Source of the DNA: Algoriphagus sp.
GTDB taxonomy: Bacteria > Bacteroidota > Bacteroidia > Cytophagales > Cyclobacteriaceae
Assembly (NCBI RefSeq): GCF_024305035.1
Contig: NZ_JAMWZB010000010.1
Span: 62,001 to 126,000 of the forward strand
Direction: 5' to 3'
DNA: 64,000 nt
Shown here: positions 18,321 to 26,669 of the stretch, piece after piece
Position numbering within the stretch: position 1 is the first letter of the stretch
Layout: every line of letters begins with the position of its first letter
Notes under the pieces: model-generated
Database searches by the model: none
What the model saw: the letters and a program-made list of their open reading frames with translations, nothing else
Told to the model about the DNA's origin: nothing
Made by a program: the position numbers and the translations under genes

Positions 18321-19652
18321 ATGAAGTCAATCAGAATCGGAAGCGGTGCAGGTTATGGAGGGGACCGATTGGAGCCCGCCTTGTTGCTTTTGGAAAAAGG
18401 AAATTTGGATTACCTCTGCTTTGAATGTTTGGCTGAGCGGACCATTGCCCTTGCGCAAAAGGAAAAGAAAGCGAATCCTGAAAAGGGCTATAATCCGCTG
18501 TTAGAATACCGGATGAGGGAAGTTTTGCCTTTGGCCAAGCAAACCCAAACCAAAATTATTTCCAATATGGGTGCGGCTAATCCACTGGCCGCCATGCGTA
18601 AAACAGCTGAAATTGCCCAGTATCTTGGCGTGAAGGACTTGAAAATCGCGGCAGTATTTGGAGATGATGTCTTGGATCAACTTACCGATCTCCAGGATCT
18701 AAAGATTTTGGAAACAGGGGAGCCTTTACATTCTTTGGGCAACACTCTACTTTCGGCAAATGCTTATCTGGGCGTAGACGGAATCCTTCAGGCTTTAAAA
18801 TCAGGAGCAGATGTGATCCTAACCGGAAGAGTCTCAGATCCTGCCTTGTTTTTGGCTCCCATGATTTATGAATTAGGCTGGGACAGGAGTGAGTATGAAA
18901 AACTGGGGAAAGGAACCCTCATCGGCCATTTGCTGGAATGTGCAGGCCAGCTGTCAGGAGGGTATTTTGCGGATTTGCAGCAAAAGTTTGTTCCCGAACT
19001 CTGGGACCTGGGATTTCCCTTTGCCCAAGTAGATGAAACCGGGGATGGCTTCGTATCCAAAGTGGCCGGAACCGGAGGTAGAATTACCCCAGCTACCTGC
19101 AGCGAGCAGTTACTCTACGAAATCCATGATCCTGCCAATTACTTGACCCCGGATTGCATTGCTGATTTTTCCCGGGTCGAATTCAAAACCTGGGAAGAAA
19201 ACAAGATCCAAGTCAAAAATGGAACAGGTAAAAAACCAACAGAATTCTACAAAGTCAGTGTGGGGTACCGCAATGGGTATTCCGGTGAAGGGCAAATCAG
19301 TTATGGCGGCTATGATTGCGTCAATCGTGCCAAGTGGGCAGGGGAAATCGTCCAAAAGCGCTTGGAAAAATGGGGATTCGAGGAAATCAAAACTGAGCTG
19401 ATTGGCTATAACTCCATCACTCCTTTTCCGGGCAATCCAGAGTCTATTCCTGAGGTTCGTTTGCGCGTAGTTGCCAAAACAACCACATTGGAAATGGCCC
19501 GAAAAGTAGGTCAGGAAGTTGAAACTTTATACACCAACGGTCCTGCCGGGGGGGGAGGTGTCAGCCAATCTGCCGACGAAATTATCTCGGTAGTTTCTGT
19601 TTTGTTGCCCAAGGACCTTGCAAAACCCCAAGTTGAATACCTGAATTGCTAA
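18321..19652 (+). CDS. AtuA-family (DUF1446) acyl-CoA or organic acid enzyme, large part
   Basis: A 443-residue protein that matches the DUF1446/AtuA family: IRIGSGAGYGGDRLEPA at the N-terminus, ISNMGAANPLAAM, ADVILTGRVSDPALFLAP, and the glycine-rich GPAGGGGVSQS near the end. AtuA is needed for acyclic terpene (citronellol) utilisation in Pseudomonas and its exact reaction is not settled. Here the C-terminal AtuA domain is a separate gene four bases downstream, whereas in Pseudomonas it is fused. Co-transcription with a CitMHS transporter points to a dicarboxylic or hydroxy acid substrate. An eight-G run at 19548-19555 lies in the conserved motif. Confidence 0.85.
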   Translation: MKSIRIGSGAGYGGDRLEPALLLLEKGNLDYLCFECLAERTIALAQKEKKANPEKGYNPLLEYRMREVLPLAKQTQTKIISNMGAANPLAAMRKTAEIAQYLGVKDLKIAAVFGDDVLDQLTDLQDLKILETGEPLHSLGNTLLSANAYLGVDGILQALKSGADVILTGRVSDPALFLAPMIYELGWDRSEYEKLGKGTLIGHLLECAGQLSGGYFADLQQKFVPELWDLGFPFAQVDETGDGFVSKVAGTGGRITPATCSEQLLYEIHDPANYLTPDCIADFSRVEFKTWEENKIQVKNGTGKKPTEFYKVSVGYRNGYSGEGQISYGGYDCVNRAKWAGEIVQKRLEKWGFEEIKTELIGYNSITPFPGNPESIPEVRLRVVAKTTTLEMARKVGQEVETLYTNGPAGGGGVSQSADEIISVVSVLLPKDLAKPQVEYLNC

Positions 19653-19656
19653 GCCT

Positions 19657-19959
19657 ATGCTACTTCGAGAAATCGCACATGCCCGAACGGGTGACAAAGG
19701 AAACATCAGTAATATTTCTTTGATTGTATTTGATCAGAAGAACTATGAATTGGTCAGAAAAAGAATCACAGCCGATCGGGTTAAAGAATGGCTGGGCAAT
19801 ATGGTAAAGGGAGAGGTACTTCGTTATGAACTCCCCCAACTCGGAGCCCTTAATTTTGTGCTTTACCAGGCCTTGGACGGGGGCGTGACTCGTTCCCTAC
19901 AGCTCGATAAACATCGAAAGAGCTTAAGTTCCTATTTATTGGAAATGCCGCTAGTCTAG
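19657..19959 (+). CDS. AtuA-like C-terminal ferredoxin-fold protein
   Basis: A 100-residue protein whose start LLREIAHARTGDKGNISNIS carries the ARxGDKGN motif of the AtuA C-terminal domain. It follows the large AtuA-type gene by four bases, so the two proteins very likely form one enzyme. The ending GGVTRSLQLDKHRKSLSSYLLEM also fits the family. Function is inferred from the partner. Confidence 0.85.
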   Translation: MLLREIAHARTGDKGNISNISLIVFDQKNYELVRKRITADRVKEWLGNMVKGEVLRYELPQLGALNFVLYQALDGGVTRSLQLDKHRKSLSSYLLEMPLV

Positions 19960-20002
19960 ACAGGTTACAGGGGAAATTTTGAGCCATGGAAATCCATGTC
20001 AC

Positions 20003-20272
20003 TTATTTACGATTTGGGGTCATTTTAACCAACCTCATGGCAAGTTCAATCCTGTCCTTTCTTCTCCCCAAAAGCCGTTTGGGTACTGCAATGTCGAACT
20101 CAGAAGGGTGGGCTGAGGAGGGAGTGTAGAGACTCTGAGGCGGATTTGATTTGAAAATTCCCTTTTCCGGGTATTCCAGTATTTGCCAGTATATTGATTT
20201 ACTGGCGTTTTTTTGATTTCCGCCTTTTACCTGAATAGAAATAGTCTGGAAAGCCTTCTCTTTTTCGCTCAC
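20003..20272 (-). CDS. Doubtful small reading frame after the surface protein gene
   Basis: An 89-codon frame that starts at GTG 20272 and overlaps the stop of the surface-protein gene by four bases. The product is basic, with no signal, membrane helix or recognisable domain. The intrinsic terminator of the opposite strand (20185-20214) lies inside it. It is listed only because the overlap is of the translational-coupling type; it may be spurious or part of a dispersed non-coding repeat. Confidence 0.15.
   Translation of the reverse strand: MSEKEKAFQTISIQVKGGNQKNASKSIYWQILEYPEKGIFKSNPPQSLYTPSSAHPSEFDIAVPKRLLGRRKDRIELAMRLVKMTPNRK
20185..20214 (+). terminator. Intrinsic terminator, probably of the CitMHS-AtuA operon
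   Basis: GCCAGTA (20185-20191) pairs with TACTGGC (20200-20206), followed by G and seven T (20208-20214). It lies about 225 bases after the last AtuA gene and before the convergent surface-protein gene. Confidence 0.6.
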
Positions 20273-23200
20273 CGTATTTTTAAAAATGATCCTATTTGGC
20301 TTTGTTTACTCAGCTCTTCATTGATTTGGGTTTCAACATCAAAACGAAAACTATACGTTCCCATAGGGCTGGGCTTGCCGTCTAGGTTTCCGTCCCAAGG
20401 TGAATTTCCAGAGTAAATCAGCTGCCCCCAACGATTGAATACCGAAAGCGTGTAGTTTAGTTCACCGCAATTTGATACCGGTCCAAATGAGCCTTTTCGT
20501 GGATCAAAGCCAGTTGGAAAACGAATTTCCGGAGCAGCTTCCCGGAGCAAAATACTTCCCATACTCATGCATCCCTGACTGTCTATGATTTTCACTTTGT
20601 ATTCCCCAAAGCCTAAATTTTCCAATTGGGCCTGGGAACTTCCATCATCCCACTCAAAGGAATAGGGGGCAAGTCCCCCTCTGGGTTCAGCTAATATTAC
20701 CCCATTTGATTCACTGGGGCAGGGAGCTTTAGAAACCACAAGTTCTACCTCAAAGGGAGTTGGGGAGTTCAATGAAAAAGTAAGGGGTAGACTACATCCT
20801 GAAGCATCCTCCAGCAGATAATTGAATTCTCCCTCCGCTAAATTTTCCCAAGAAATAGTACCCGAATTAATCTCAGCCTCTACCGAATTTACTCGGTAGG
20901 GCGGGGTGCCCCCACTTACCTCGAAGAAGGCGGATCCATCTCCTTTTCCAAAGCAGCTGGGGTCCTGGATTTGTTCAGTGATCAAACGCAATGGAGAGGG
21001 TTCTTGAATGCTTAAGTCCTCTAAAATTCGCTCGCAGCCTTGGCTATCCCTTACTCGAATGGAATAAACCCCGGGTGTTAGGTCTTCTGCAATTGGAGAA
21101 TTTAAATCCGCATCATGATCCCAAGTATAACGGTAAGGTGGGCTTCCACCGGAGACCGATACCTCAATTTTGCCATCGGAATCTCCAAAGCAACTCACCG
21201 ATATTTCTTCTTTCACCTGTAGCTCGAATCCGGAGTTTAAGGCAACCTCCAATACGGGTGAATCACCCGAACAAAACTCGTCCAAGGTGCTGGATTCCTG
21301 ATAATAAATCTGTCCGGTTTCATCCCCTTCATTCCATAGAATTTGAATTTCTGGTCCTTGATTAGCCCCGATAATATTCCCTCCTTCGATAAACCAATGG
21401 TATTCCCTGTTGGGGCTTAGCTCAGGCACTGAATAGGTATATTCCAAATCCAGATCACAAATGAATGCAGGCCCTAAAGCGAGTTGAGGCTCAAGTTCTT
21501 GCTTTACTTGTACTACGAATTCTGCGGGTGTTCCTCGACAACCATTGGAGGAAATCGGTGTGGCTTGGACCTTGGCTTCTTGATTTTCAGCCCCCCATCT
21601 CACGTTGATTCGATCCTGACTTTCTTCCAAAATTACTCCGCCTTCAACGTTCCACTCGACTGAGGCGATTTCTCCGGTGCCTTCAAAAATGTAATCCAAC
21701 TCATCCACCTGGGGACAGGCGGTTTCTGGTCCGGTAATCCTTCCTTCCAAGCCTAAAACTTCCACCTCAAATTCATAAATTTCGCGTTCTTCACAGCCGG
21801 ATTCATCCTGGGAAGCCAGTATTTTGACAGGATAAATGCCCGGTTCTGTATAGGTATGCATGACCCTATTCCCGTCTTTTTCTCCACTATTATCTCCAAA
21901 ATCCCAAGTGAGAAACTTGAAATTTGAATTGGCGGGAATAATCTCCCAAGTACCCTCCTGGTTTAGACAAGCGATGCGCGGAGAGCCAGCTGTTAACTCA
22001 TCAAAACTGGAAAGAAGCTCATATTCCGAATTAGAAAAATCTGCTCCAAAGTCCATGGCGTAGGATTGAGAAGCGCCTACTGCATAAAAATATCCAGTGA
22101 ATCCCGCCGCATTGGATAGGGTATGGACTCCGGGGGAAAGTTGGATTTGCGCAAATGAAAAATCCGGATTATTCGAAATCGGACTAAATTGTCCCCCCAC
22201 CGATGAACCATCAATCAACATCAGGTTAACATCCTCTGTTCTGATTACTAGTTGCGCAAAATGCTTAGCGGTGTTGAAAACCTGGTGAAAATTGACCATA
22301 AGGTCATATTTCAACGCTTCAAAGGGGCTGTAATTGACCTGTTGGGGATTTCCATAATTGGCCACATTCGGTGGAGACAAAACCGAGTTTGCATCTAAAA
22401 TCTCGCAAGAATAGGACTTGCCGAAGCCAAACACTCCCACTGGGTTGCTACTTGTAAATTCCATAGCTTGGCCATCGGGTACATCCAGGGTAAAAAACTC
22501 TCCGGCATCTAATGTGGTCAGTAAATTTCCTCCTTCAAATACCTGGGTATTGTCAAATGCTGCAATAAATTTAACTAACTCTCCCAATTGCCTATCCCGT
22601 AAAGGGATATGAAAATAGGTTTGGCCCCAGGAGGAAATGGGGATATTCTGATTAAAAATATGCGAGGTAGAAAAGGTGCCACATTCCGGTTCTCCAATAT
22701 CGGCAAACTTATTTCCCGAAAAAACAGCTATCCGGGCACAGTTTTCCCCGCCATTGACCACCCTAACTTGGGTGCCGCTAAGATCGCCCTTGGATTTGAT
22801 TTGATAGACATCTCCGGAGTTTAGGGTTTGTCGTATGGGGTTAAGGGAGTTGTTTACCGGCGAACTTGGGATAATTTCAATTTCAGTATTGTCTTGGGTG
22901 CCCACGATCAATACTTGACTCTCATTATTTCCTTGACGAAGGGGCAGACTGATTCCTTTAGTTTGTAGTTCATAATGAGAGCCTATAAAGTAGTCGGAAC
23001 CTATTTTTTCCAAAGGCAAAACAATCGTCCCATCCAAAGAACCTTCTTTCTTGTTGATGGCATAAACCGACACTTCCCCCTCTGAATAAATATAAAAGCT
23101 CTTTTGTTCAATTTGGTTGTTCGATCTTGTAATCAAGTTATTGGAGCCTTCGTATTCAAAGACTTCTCCTATATTCAGGGAAAAGGGGATACGGTTGCCT

Positions 23201-23412
23201 GGAAATTCTATGTACCCCTCCACATCTCCTTCCAGGGCGGTAATGACCAAGGTTGGAACAGCTAGCTCCCCAACAGCAAGGTTATCCATAAACCCCACAT
23301 AAAATTCCTTTACCTCTTTTACTTCGGTAAAATCCTGTCCGTAGGACAAGGAAATCATATTGATCCAGAATAAAGAAATGAGAATATTGAGAAGAGCTGC
23401 TTTGTCGAACAT
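20269..23412 (-). CDS. Large surface protein: IgGFc-binding-type domain, PKD, SprB repeats, type IX sorting domain
   Basis: About 1047 residues. ATG 23412 is preferred over the in-frame start at 23424 because it gives a compact signal peptide (MFDKAALLNILISLFWINMI). An IgGFc-binding-protein-like region spans roughly 120-430. A PKD domain (LTWDFGDNSGEKDG) lies around 490-550, then two PKD-like Ig modules. Three SprB-type repeats follow (VSCFGDSDGKIEVSVSGGSPPY; DPSCFGKGDGSAFFEVSGG; KAPCPSESNGVILAEPRGG). The C-terminal 75 residues (YTLSVFNRWGQLIYSG...PWDGNLDGKP) form the gliding-motility-associated CHU_C domain, a type B signal for type IX secretion. It is expected on the cell surface, in adhesion or gliding. 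Confidence 0.9.
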   Translation of the reverse strand: MFDKAALLNILISLFWINMISLSYGQDFTEVKEVKEFYVGFMDNLAVGELAVPTLVITALEGDVEGYIEFPGNRIPFSLNIGEVFEYEGSNNLITRSNNQIEQKSFYIYSEGEVSVYAINKKEGSLDGTIVLPLEKIGSDYFIGSHYELQTKGISLPLRQGNNESQVLIVGTQDNTEIEIIPSSPVNNSLNPIRQTLNSGDVYQIKSKGDLSGTQVRVVNGGENCARIAVFSGNKFADIGEPECGTFSTSHIFNQNIPISSWGQTYFHIPLRDRQLGELVKFIAAFDNTQVFEGGNLLTTLDAGEFFTLDVPDGQAMEFTSSNPVGVFGFGKSYSCEILDANSVLSPPNVANYGNPQQVNYSPFEALKYDLMVNFHQVFNTAKHFAQLVIRTEDVNLMLIDGSSVGGQFSPISNNPDFSFAQIQLSPGVHTLSNAAGFTGYFYAVGASQSYAMDFGADFSNSEYELLSSFDELTAGSPRIACLNQEGTWEIIPANSNFKFLTWDFGDNSGEKDGNRVMHTYTEPGIYPVKILASQDESGCEEREIYEFEVEVLGLEGRITGPETACPQVDELDYIFEGTGEIASVEWNVEGGVILEESQDRINVRWGAENQEAKVQATPISSNGCRGTPAEFVVQVKQELEPQLALGPAFICDLDLEYTYSVPELSPNREYHWFIEGGNIIGANQGPEIQILWNEGDETGQIYYQESSTLDEFCSGDSPVLEVALNSGFELQVKEEISVSCFGDSDGKIEVSVSGGSPPYRYTWDHDADLNSPIAEDLTPGVYSIRVRDSQGCERILEDLSIQEPSPLRLITEQIQDPSCFGKGDGSAFFEVSGGTPPYRVNSVEAEINSGTISWENLAEGEFNYLLEDASGCSLPLTFSLNSPTPFEVELVVSKAPCPSESNGVILAEPRGGLAPYSFEWDDGSSQAQLENLGFGEYKVKIIDSQGCMSMGSILLREAAPEIRFPTGFDPRKGSFGPVSNCGELNYTLSVFNRWGQLIYSGNSPWDGNLDGKPSPMGTYSFRFDVETQINEELSKQSQIGSFLKIR

Positions 23413-23836
23413 ACTGATTCTCAAAGTAAGGATTCAATTTAATAAAGCGAAGAAATTTTAGAACCTTTACTTGATTCATTCATTTAGCAAATAAAAAATG
23501 AAGGGAAATTATGGGGAAATAGAAGAGCAGTAGCAATACGTTTTAACCCATTTGGATCAACAGTTGGCCTAAACAATCGAGGTAAGATCAAGAGTATAGT
23601 ACTGAACGGAACGGTAAAATGGAGTTTATTTCCGGCTTCGAAGTCCGGAATATTTTCCAAATTAGGTCGGTTGGGAAGGATAACCCCACCTAAGAATTTC
23701 CGTACTCCTGCGAGCTATCGGAAGCCTTTCATGTAGCCAACCAAGTGGGTTTGATCCATTCAGGCGGACTTTTCTTTCCATAAAAAAGGGGAGACAAGCC
23801 TTTGCCTCCCTTTGCCCAAAAAGTCTCTAAACTATC
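23413..23836. other. Non-coding gap
   Basis: About 420 bases between two minus-strand genes. It holds the terminator at 23782-23810 and presumably the promoter of the surface protein near 23413-23480. Nothing else was recognised. Confidence 0.4.
23782..23810 (-). terminator. Intrinsic terminator of the lipoprotein operon
   Basis: On the minus strand a GGGAG stem (pairing 23806-23810 with 23789-23793, inner pairs CAA/TTG around one mismatch) is followed by six T (A-run at 23782-23787). It lies 27 bases after the TIG lipoprotein stop. Confidence 0.6.
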
Positions 23837-25930
23837 CTAAAAACTCACCTTATAAATCCCTCCTAAAGCTCCGGCAATGAAGTTTCCTTGAGCATCGGTA
23901 GGGGTTTGTAACAGAATATACAGGTCACCATTTTTGTCTGCCACCAGCACATTCCCCCGCAAGGTATCGTCAATTTCATAAGCGAGAATAGGCGTTGGAT
24001 TGCCATTTCTCAGGTAGGTTTGCTTGAGGATGAATTCCCCTTTTTTAACAAAATTTCCGGTTTCACCAGCCTGGATACCAATGGTGTATTCCTCATCTGA
24101 GCTGGCAAACATTCCGATGAAATCTCCATTGAGGTATTCCATTCCAACGATTTCTGCGCCCCCACCGTCTGCAGGCCGAAGGGATTCCACTGCACCAGAC
24201 CAGTCTATGGGGCCAGAAATATCCGTTCCATCTACTTGGCTGTAGTGAAGGTCTTGTACTTTTTGATCTCGGAGGAGACGAAGCCTATTTCCTCCCATAG
24301 GGATTAACTCTGAGGCACGCTTGCTTTGAAAATTAAGAAGCGTTTTGGCATCTTCCATGTTGAGGTCAAAACTCAGCAAATCATATCCTCCCTGCGCCCG
24401 AGTCAAAAAGATTCGATCCTCTGAGACGTACATACCGGCAAATATTCCTCCTGCATTGATTTTAGTATTTCCAATCATCGAAGAGTTTTGGGTAGAAAGG
24501 GCAATTTTGAAAATATTGGTTGGAGCAAAAATGGCTGCCAATGGACTTTTGACCCCGTATAAGTTTCCTTTTCCATCGGGATAAACTGCCTGAGGTAGCG
24601 TGCTTACTGCCGAGGTTCCGAGTTCAGGAGTATACACTTGATCATTGGCATCCACTAAGAGTTGGGTGGAACGAGTGGTCAAGTCAATTTCTACAATCCC
24701 TTTACTGCCCACCGCATAGAGTTTATGGTTTGCTCGGTCGATTTCAAAGGTCCAAAAAGGTCCGTATTCGCTGTTATTGATTAGGACTTCTTCGAAATTG
24801 AGATCGCCGGAAACCACCTCAAAAATCTCATTGATCGGGGGGCCTGCGGTGACAGGGTCAGCCGTTATGCTTAGCTCAGGGCCTTCCACAGCTGGTTTTC
24901 CTTTTCTGGCTACCGTGATTTTACCCGTTTGGGTACCTTCACTGATTTTGAAAGTGAGGGTAGTCAAACTGGAAGAAAGAATTTCCATATTCTTTTCCCC
25001 GACTTTCACTTCTAGAAGTGTGGGGTCTGCATCAAAATGCTTCCCACTGAGGACTACTTCTTCTCCAACTTTTGCGGCGCTTTTGTCTGCCGATTCGAGG
25101 ATGGGTGCATAGAAGAAAAAGGTGCTTTCTGCATTTCCTCCTAAAACGCTCAGGTAAAATTTACCATGGTTTCCATTTTCTGGGACACTTATTTTAAGCT
25201 CAGTGGCCGAGGCACTTGCAGGTTCACCCAAAACCAAGTCTCCTAAACGAAGGGCATTTTCACTTTTCAGCGCACTGAATCCTGTTCCTGTGAGTGTGAC
25301 TTCGGTTCCTGCTGGACCATAATCTGGGCTGATCGAAGAGATGGATAGGTTGGAAGCGGGGGAATTGATTTCAGATCTAGGTCGCTGATTGGATCGATAG
25401 TCCTTGATTTGGGTGCTACCTTTGGCCGTGAAGGTATTTCCACTTGTGTCTTTGAAGGTCACCTCCCAGGTGAAGGTGAGATTATTCCCATCAAGGCTAA
25501 TTACATATTTTCCCGAAATGGCAAAATAGGTTTGTTCAGCCTGGGTGTATTTGACAAAGGATGGGGGAGTGGAAGATACTTTCTGATTCGAATGGATTGC
25601 TTCTTTTCGTAAGCCATAGGAACCTGAACCCATTACCGCTGGGAATTCTTGGCTGAGCGTGATCGTACCCTCTTTGACTTCATGAATAAAGAAAGTCAAC
25701 CGTTCGCTGTTTGGAAGTTGGGCTCCGACTTCCAGTGCACCTGTATTTTCTCCTTGATCAGAGAAATACGTATGTTGGATTGCTGAACCGGTCAAAGAAA
25801 GGTTTTGATCTGCCAACTTTCCTTCTAAACTAGAATTAAAAGGATCTATTGGAGTGGGGTCCTCTGAATCTTCTTTGCAACCCGAACCAACCAATAGTAG
25901 AATTAAAAGGCCGTAAAATAGATTTTTCAT
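23837..25930 (-). CDS. Lipoprotein with two IPT/TIG domains and a propeller-like C-terminus
   Basis: A 697-residue lipoprotein (MKNLFYGLLILLLVGSGC, anchor Cys18). After a 170-residue N-terminal beta domain come two IPT/TIG immunoglobulin-like domains, about 190-275 (ISPDYGPAGTEVTLTGTGF) and 276-355. The C-terminal 330 residues contain repeats of the type YAVGSKGIVEIDLTTRSTQLL and look like a beta-propeller. The protein is probably outer-membrane anchored and may bind a glycan or protein. It is 26 bases behind a small lipoprotein gene, and the two likely form one operon. Confidence 0.8.
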   Translation of the reverse strand: MKNLFYGLLILLLVGSGCKEDSEDPTPIDPFNSSLEGKLADQNLSLTGSAIQHTYFSDQGENTGALEVGAQLPNSERLTFFIHEVKEGTITLSQEFPAVMGSGSYGLRKEAIHSNQKVSSTPPSFVKYTQAEQTYFAISGKYVISLDGNNLTFTWEVTFKDTSGNTFTAKGSTQIKDYRSNQRPRSEINSPASNLSISSISPDYGPAGTEVTLTGTGFSALKSENALRLGDLVLGEPASASATELKISVPENGNHGKFYLSVLGGNAESTFFFYAPILESADKSAAKVGEEVVLSGKHFDADPTLLEVKVGEKNMEILSSSLTTLTFKISEGTQTGKITVARKGKPAVEGPELSITADPVTAGPPINEIFEVVSGDLNFEEVLINNSEYGPFWTFEIDRANHKLYAVGSKGIVEIDLTTRSTQLLVDANDQVYTPELGTSAVSTLPQAVYPDGKGNLYGVKSPLAAIFAPTNIFKIALSTQNSSMIGNTKINAGGIFAGMYVSEDRIFLTRAQGGYDLLSFDLNMEDAKTLLNFQSKRASELIPMGGNRLRLLRDQKVQDLHYSQVDGTDISGPIDWSGAVESLRPADGGGAEIVGMEYLNGDFIGMFASSDEEYTIGIQAGETGNFVKKGEFILKQTYLRNGNPTPILAYEIDDTLRGNVLVADKNGDLYILLQTPTDAQGNFIAGALGGIYKVSF

Positions 25931-25956
25931 GGGATGGACTGAATTTTAGGTGGGGT

Positions 25957-26400
25957 TTAGCGCATAATCGTGATATCGGTAAATTTCCCATTGGCGATAG
26001 TCACTTCAGGACCGTTTCCTGTCATTGGACTTGCTTTAAATGCAAAAGTTCCTGAGACTTTATCCCCTTCAATGCTGGTGATGTTTACAGTCCCAGAGGT
26101 CGCATTGTGAACAAGCTGATCAGCCGTAGTCCAAATGGCCTTTCCAGAAAGGTCAAAATTTCCTGTACGCTCGGCGTCTAAAGTCAAGGCAATACTAGAC
26201 CGGTCGGTTGCTCCGGCTCCGATGGCAAATACCGTAAATCCACCTACATTGGTAATTCGGCTATTTCCAGAAGCCCGCCAGTCCTGACCGTCGATGGTGG
26301 CTTCCACATTGAGTGAACCTTGAGGAATTTCGTCATCCTTATCTGGACAAGCGAAAAAGACAAAGGCCAACAGGCTTAAAAGTAGTGATCGAAATTTCAT
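25957..26400 (-). CDS. Small lipoprotein, DUF6252-like
   Basis: A 147-residue lipoprotein read from ATG 26400 (MKFRSLLLSLLAFVFFAC, anchor Cys18); the upstream in-frame start at 26418 would spoil the signal. The mature sequence has the pattern LNVEATIDGQDWRASG ... GTVNITSIEGDKVSGTFAFKA, which resembles the DUF6252 group of Bacteroidota calycin-like lipoproteins. The family assignment is from memory of the pattern and is moderate. It is the first gene of a two-gene operon, and a conserved 18-base element lies 68-85 bases upstream. Confidence 0.7.
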   Translation of the reverse strand: MKFRSLLLSLLAFVFFACPDKDDEIPQGSLNVEATIDGQDWRASGNSRITNVGGFTVFAIGAGATDRSSIALTLDAERTGNFDLSGKAIWTTADQLVHNATSGTVNITSIEGDKVSGTFAFKASPMTGNGPEVTIANGKFTDITIMR

Positions 26401-26467
26401 GGTGTTTTTTTTTGGCAAGTTGACAAAGAAGAAGCGCAGGTGAAATCCCCTGATTTTGGGATTTGCT

Positions 26468-26485
26468 ATCCGTACTAGTGGGTAT
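26468..26485 (-). promoter_or_regulatory. 18-base TACGGAT-type element upstream of the lipoprotein operon
   Basis: On the coding strand the site reads ATACCCACTAGTACGGAT, an imperfect inverted repeat. Related elements stand at similar distances before the genes at 30351 and 32421. It is a candidate binding site of the neighbouring NarL-type regulator. Confidence 0.35.
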
Positions 26486-26619
26486 TTTTTAAAAATCAGC
26501 TTCCAAAAAGGTTGGTCAGAAGGTCAGTAGGGAATAGCATTCATTTTAATTTCGTGGGTGGCTCAGGATGAAAACAGAATTTTTCGCAGAAAAAATAGTA
26601 CCTCAAATCAAAAAAAGAA

Positions 26620-26649
26620 TTTGAAAAGTGTGTTGAAGCATTTACTTTG
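26620..26649 (+). promoter_or_regulatory. Near-consensus promoter of the sensor kinase gene
   Basis: TTTG (26620-26623), 19 bases, then TACTTTG (26643-26649), one base short of the full TAnnTTTG form. It ends about 20 bases before the TTG start codon at 26670. Confidence 0.4.
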
Positions 26650-26669
26650 AATTCCCAAACCTTTAGCAT

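Noticed and set aside
19548..19555. Eight-G run in the AtuA-type gene as a phase-variation switch
   Set aside because: The run encodes the conserved Gly-Gly-Gly-Gly of the family motif and the frame is intact, so codon use explains it.
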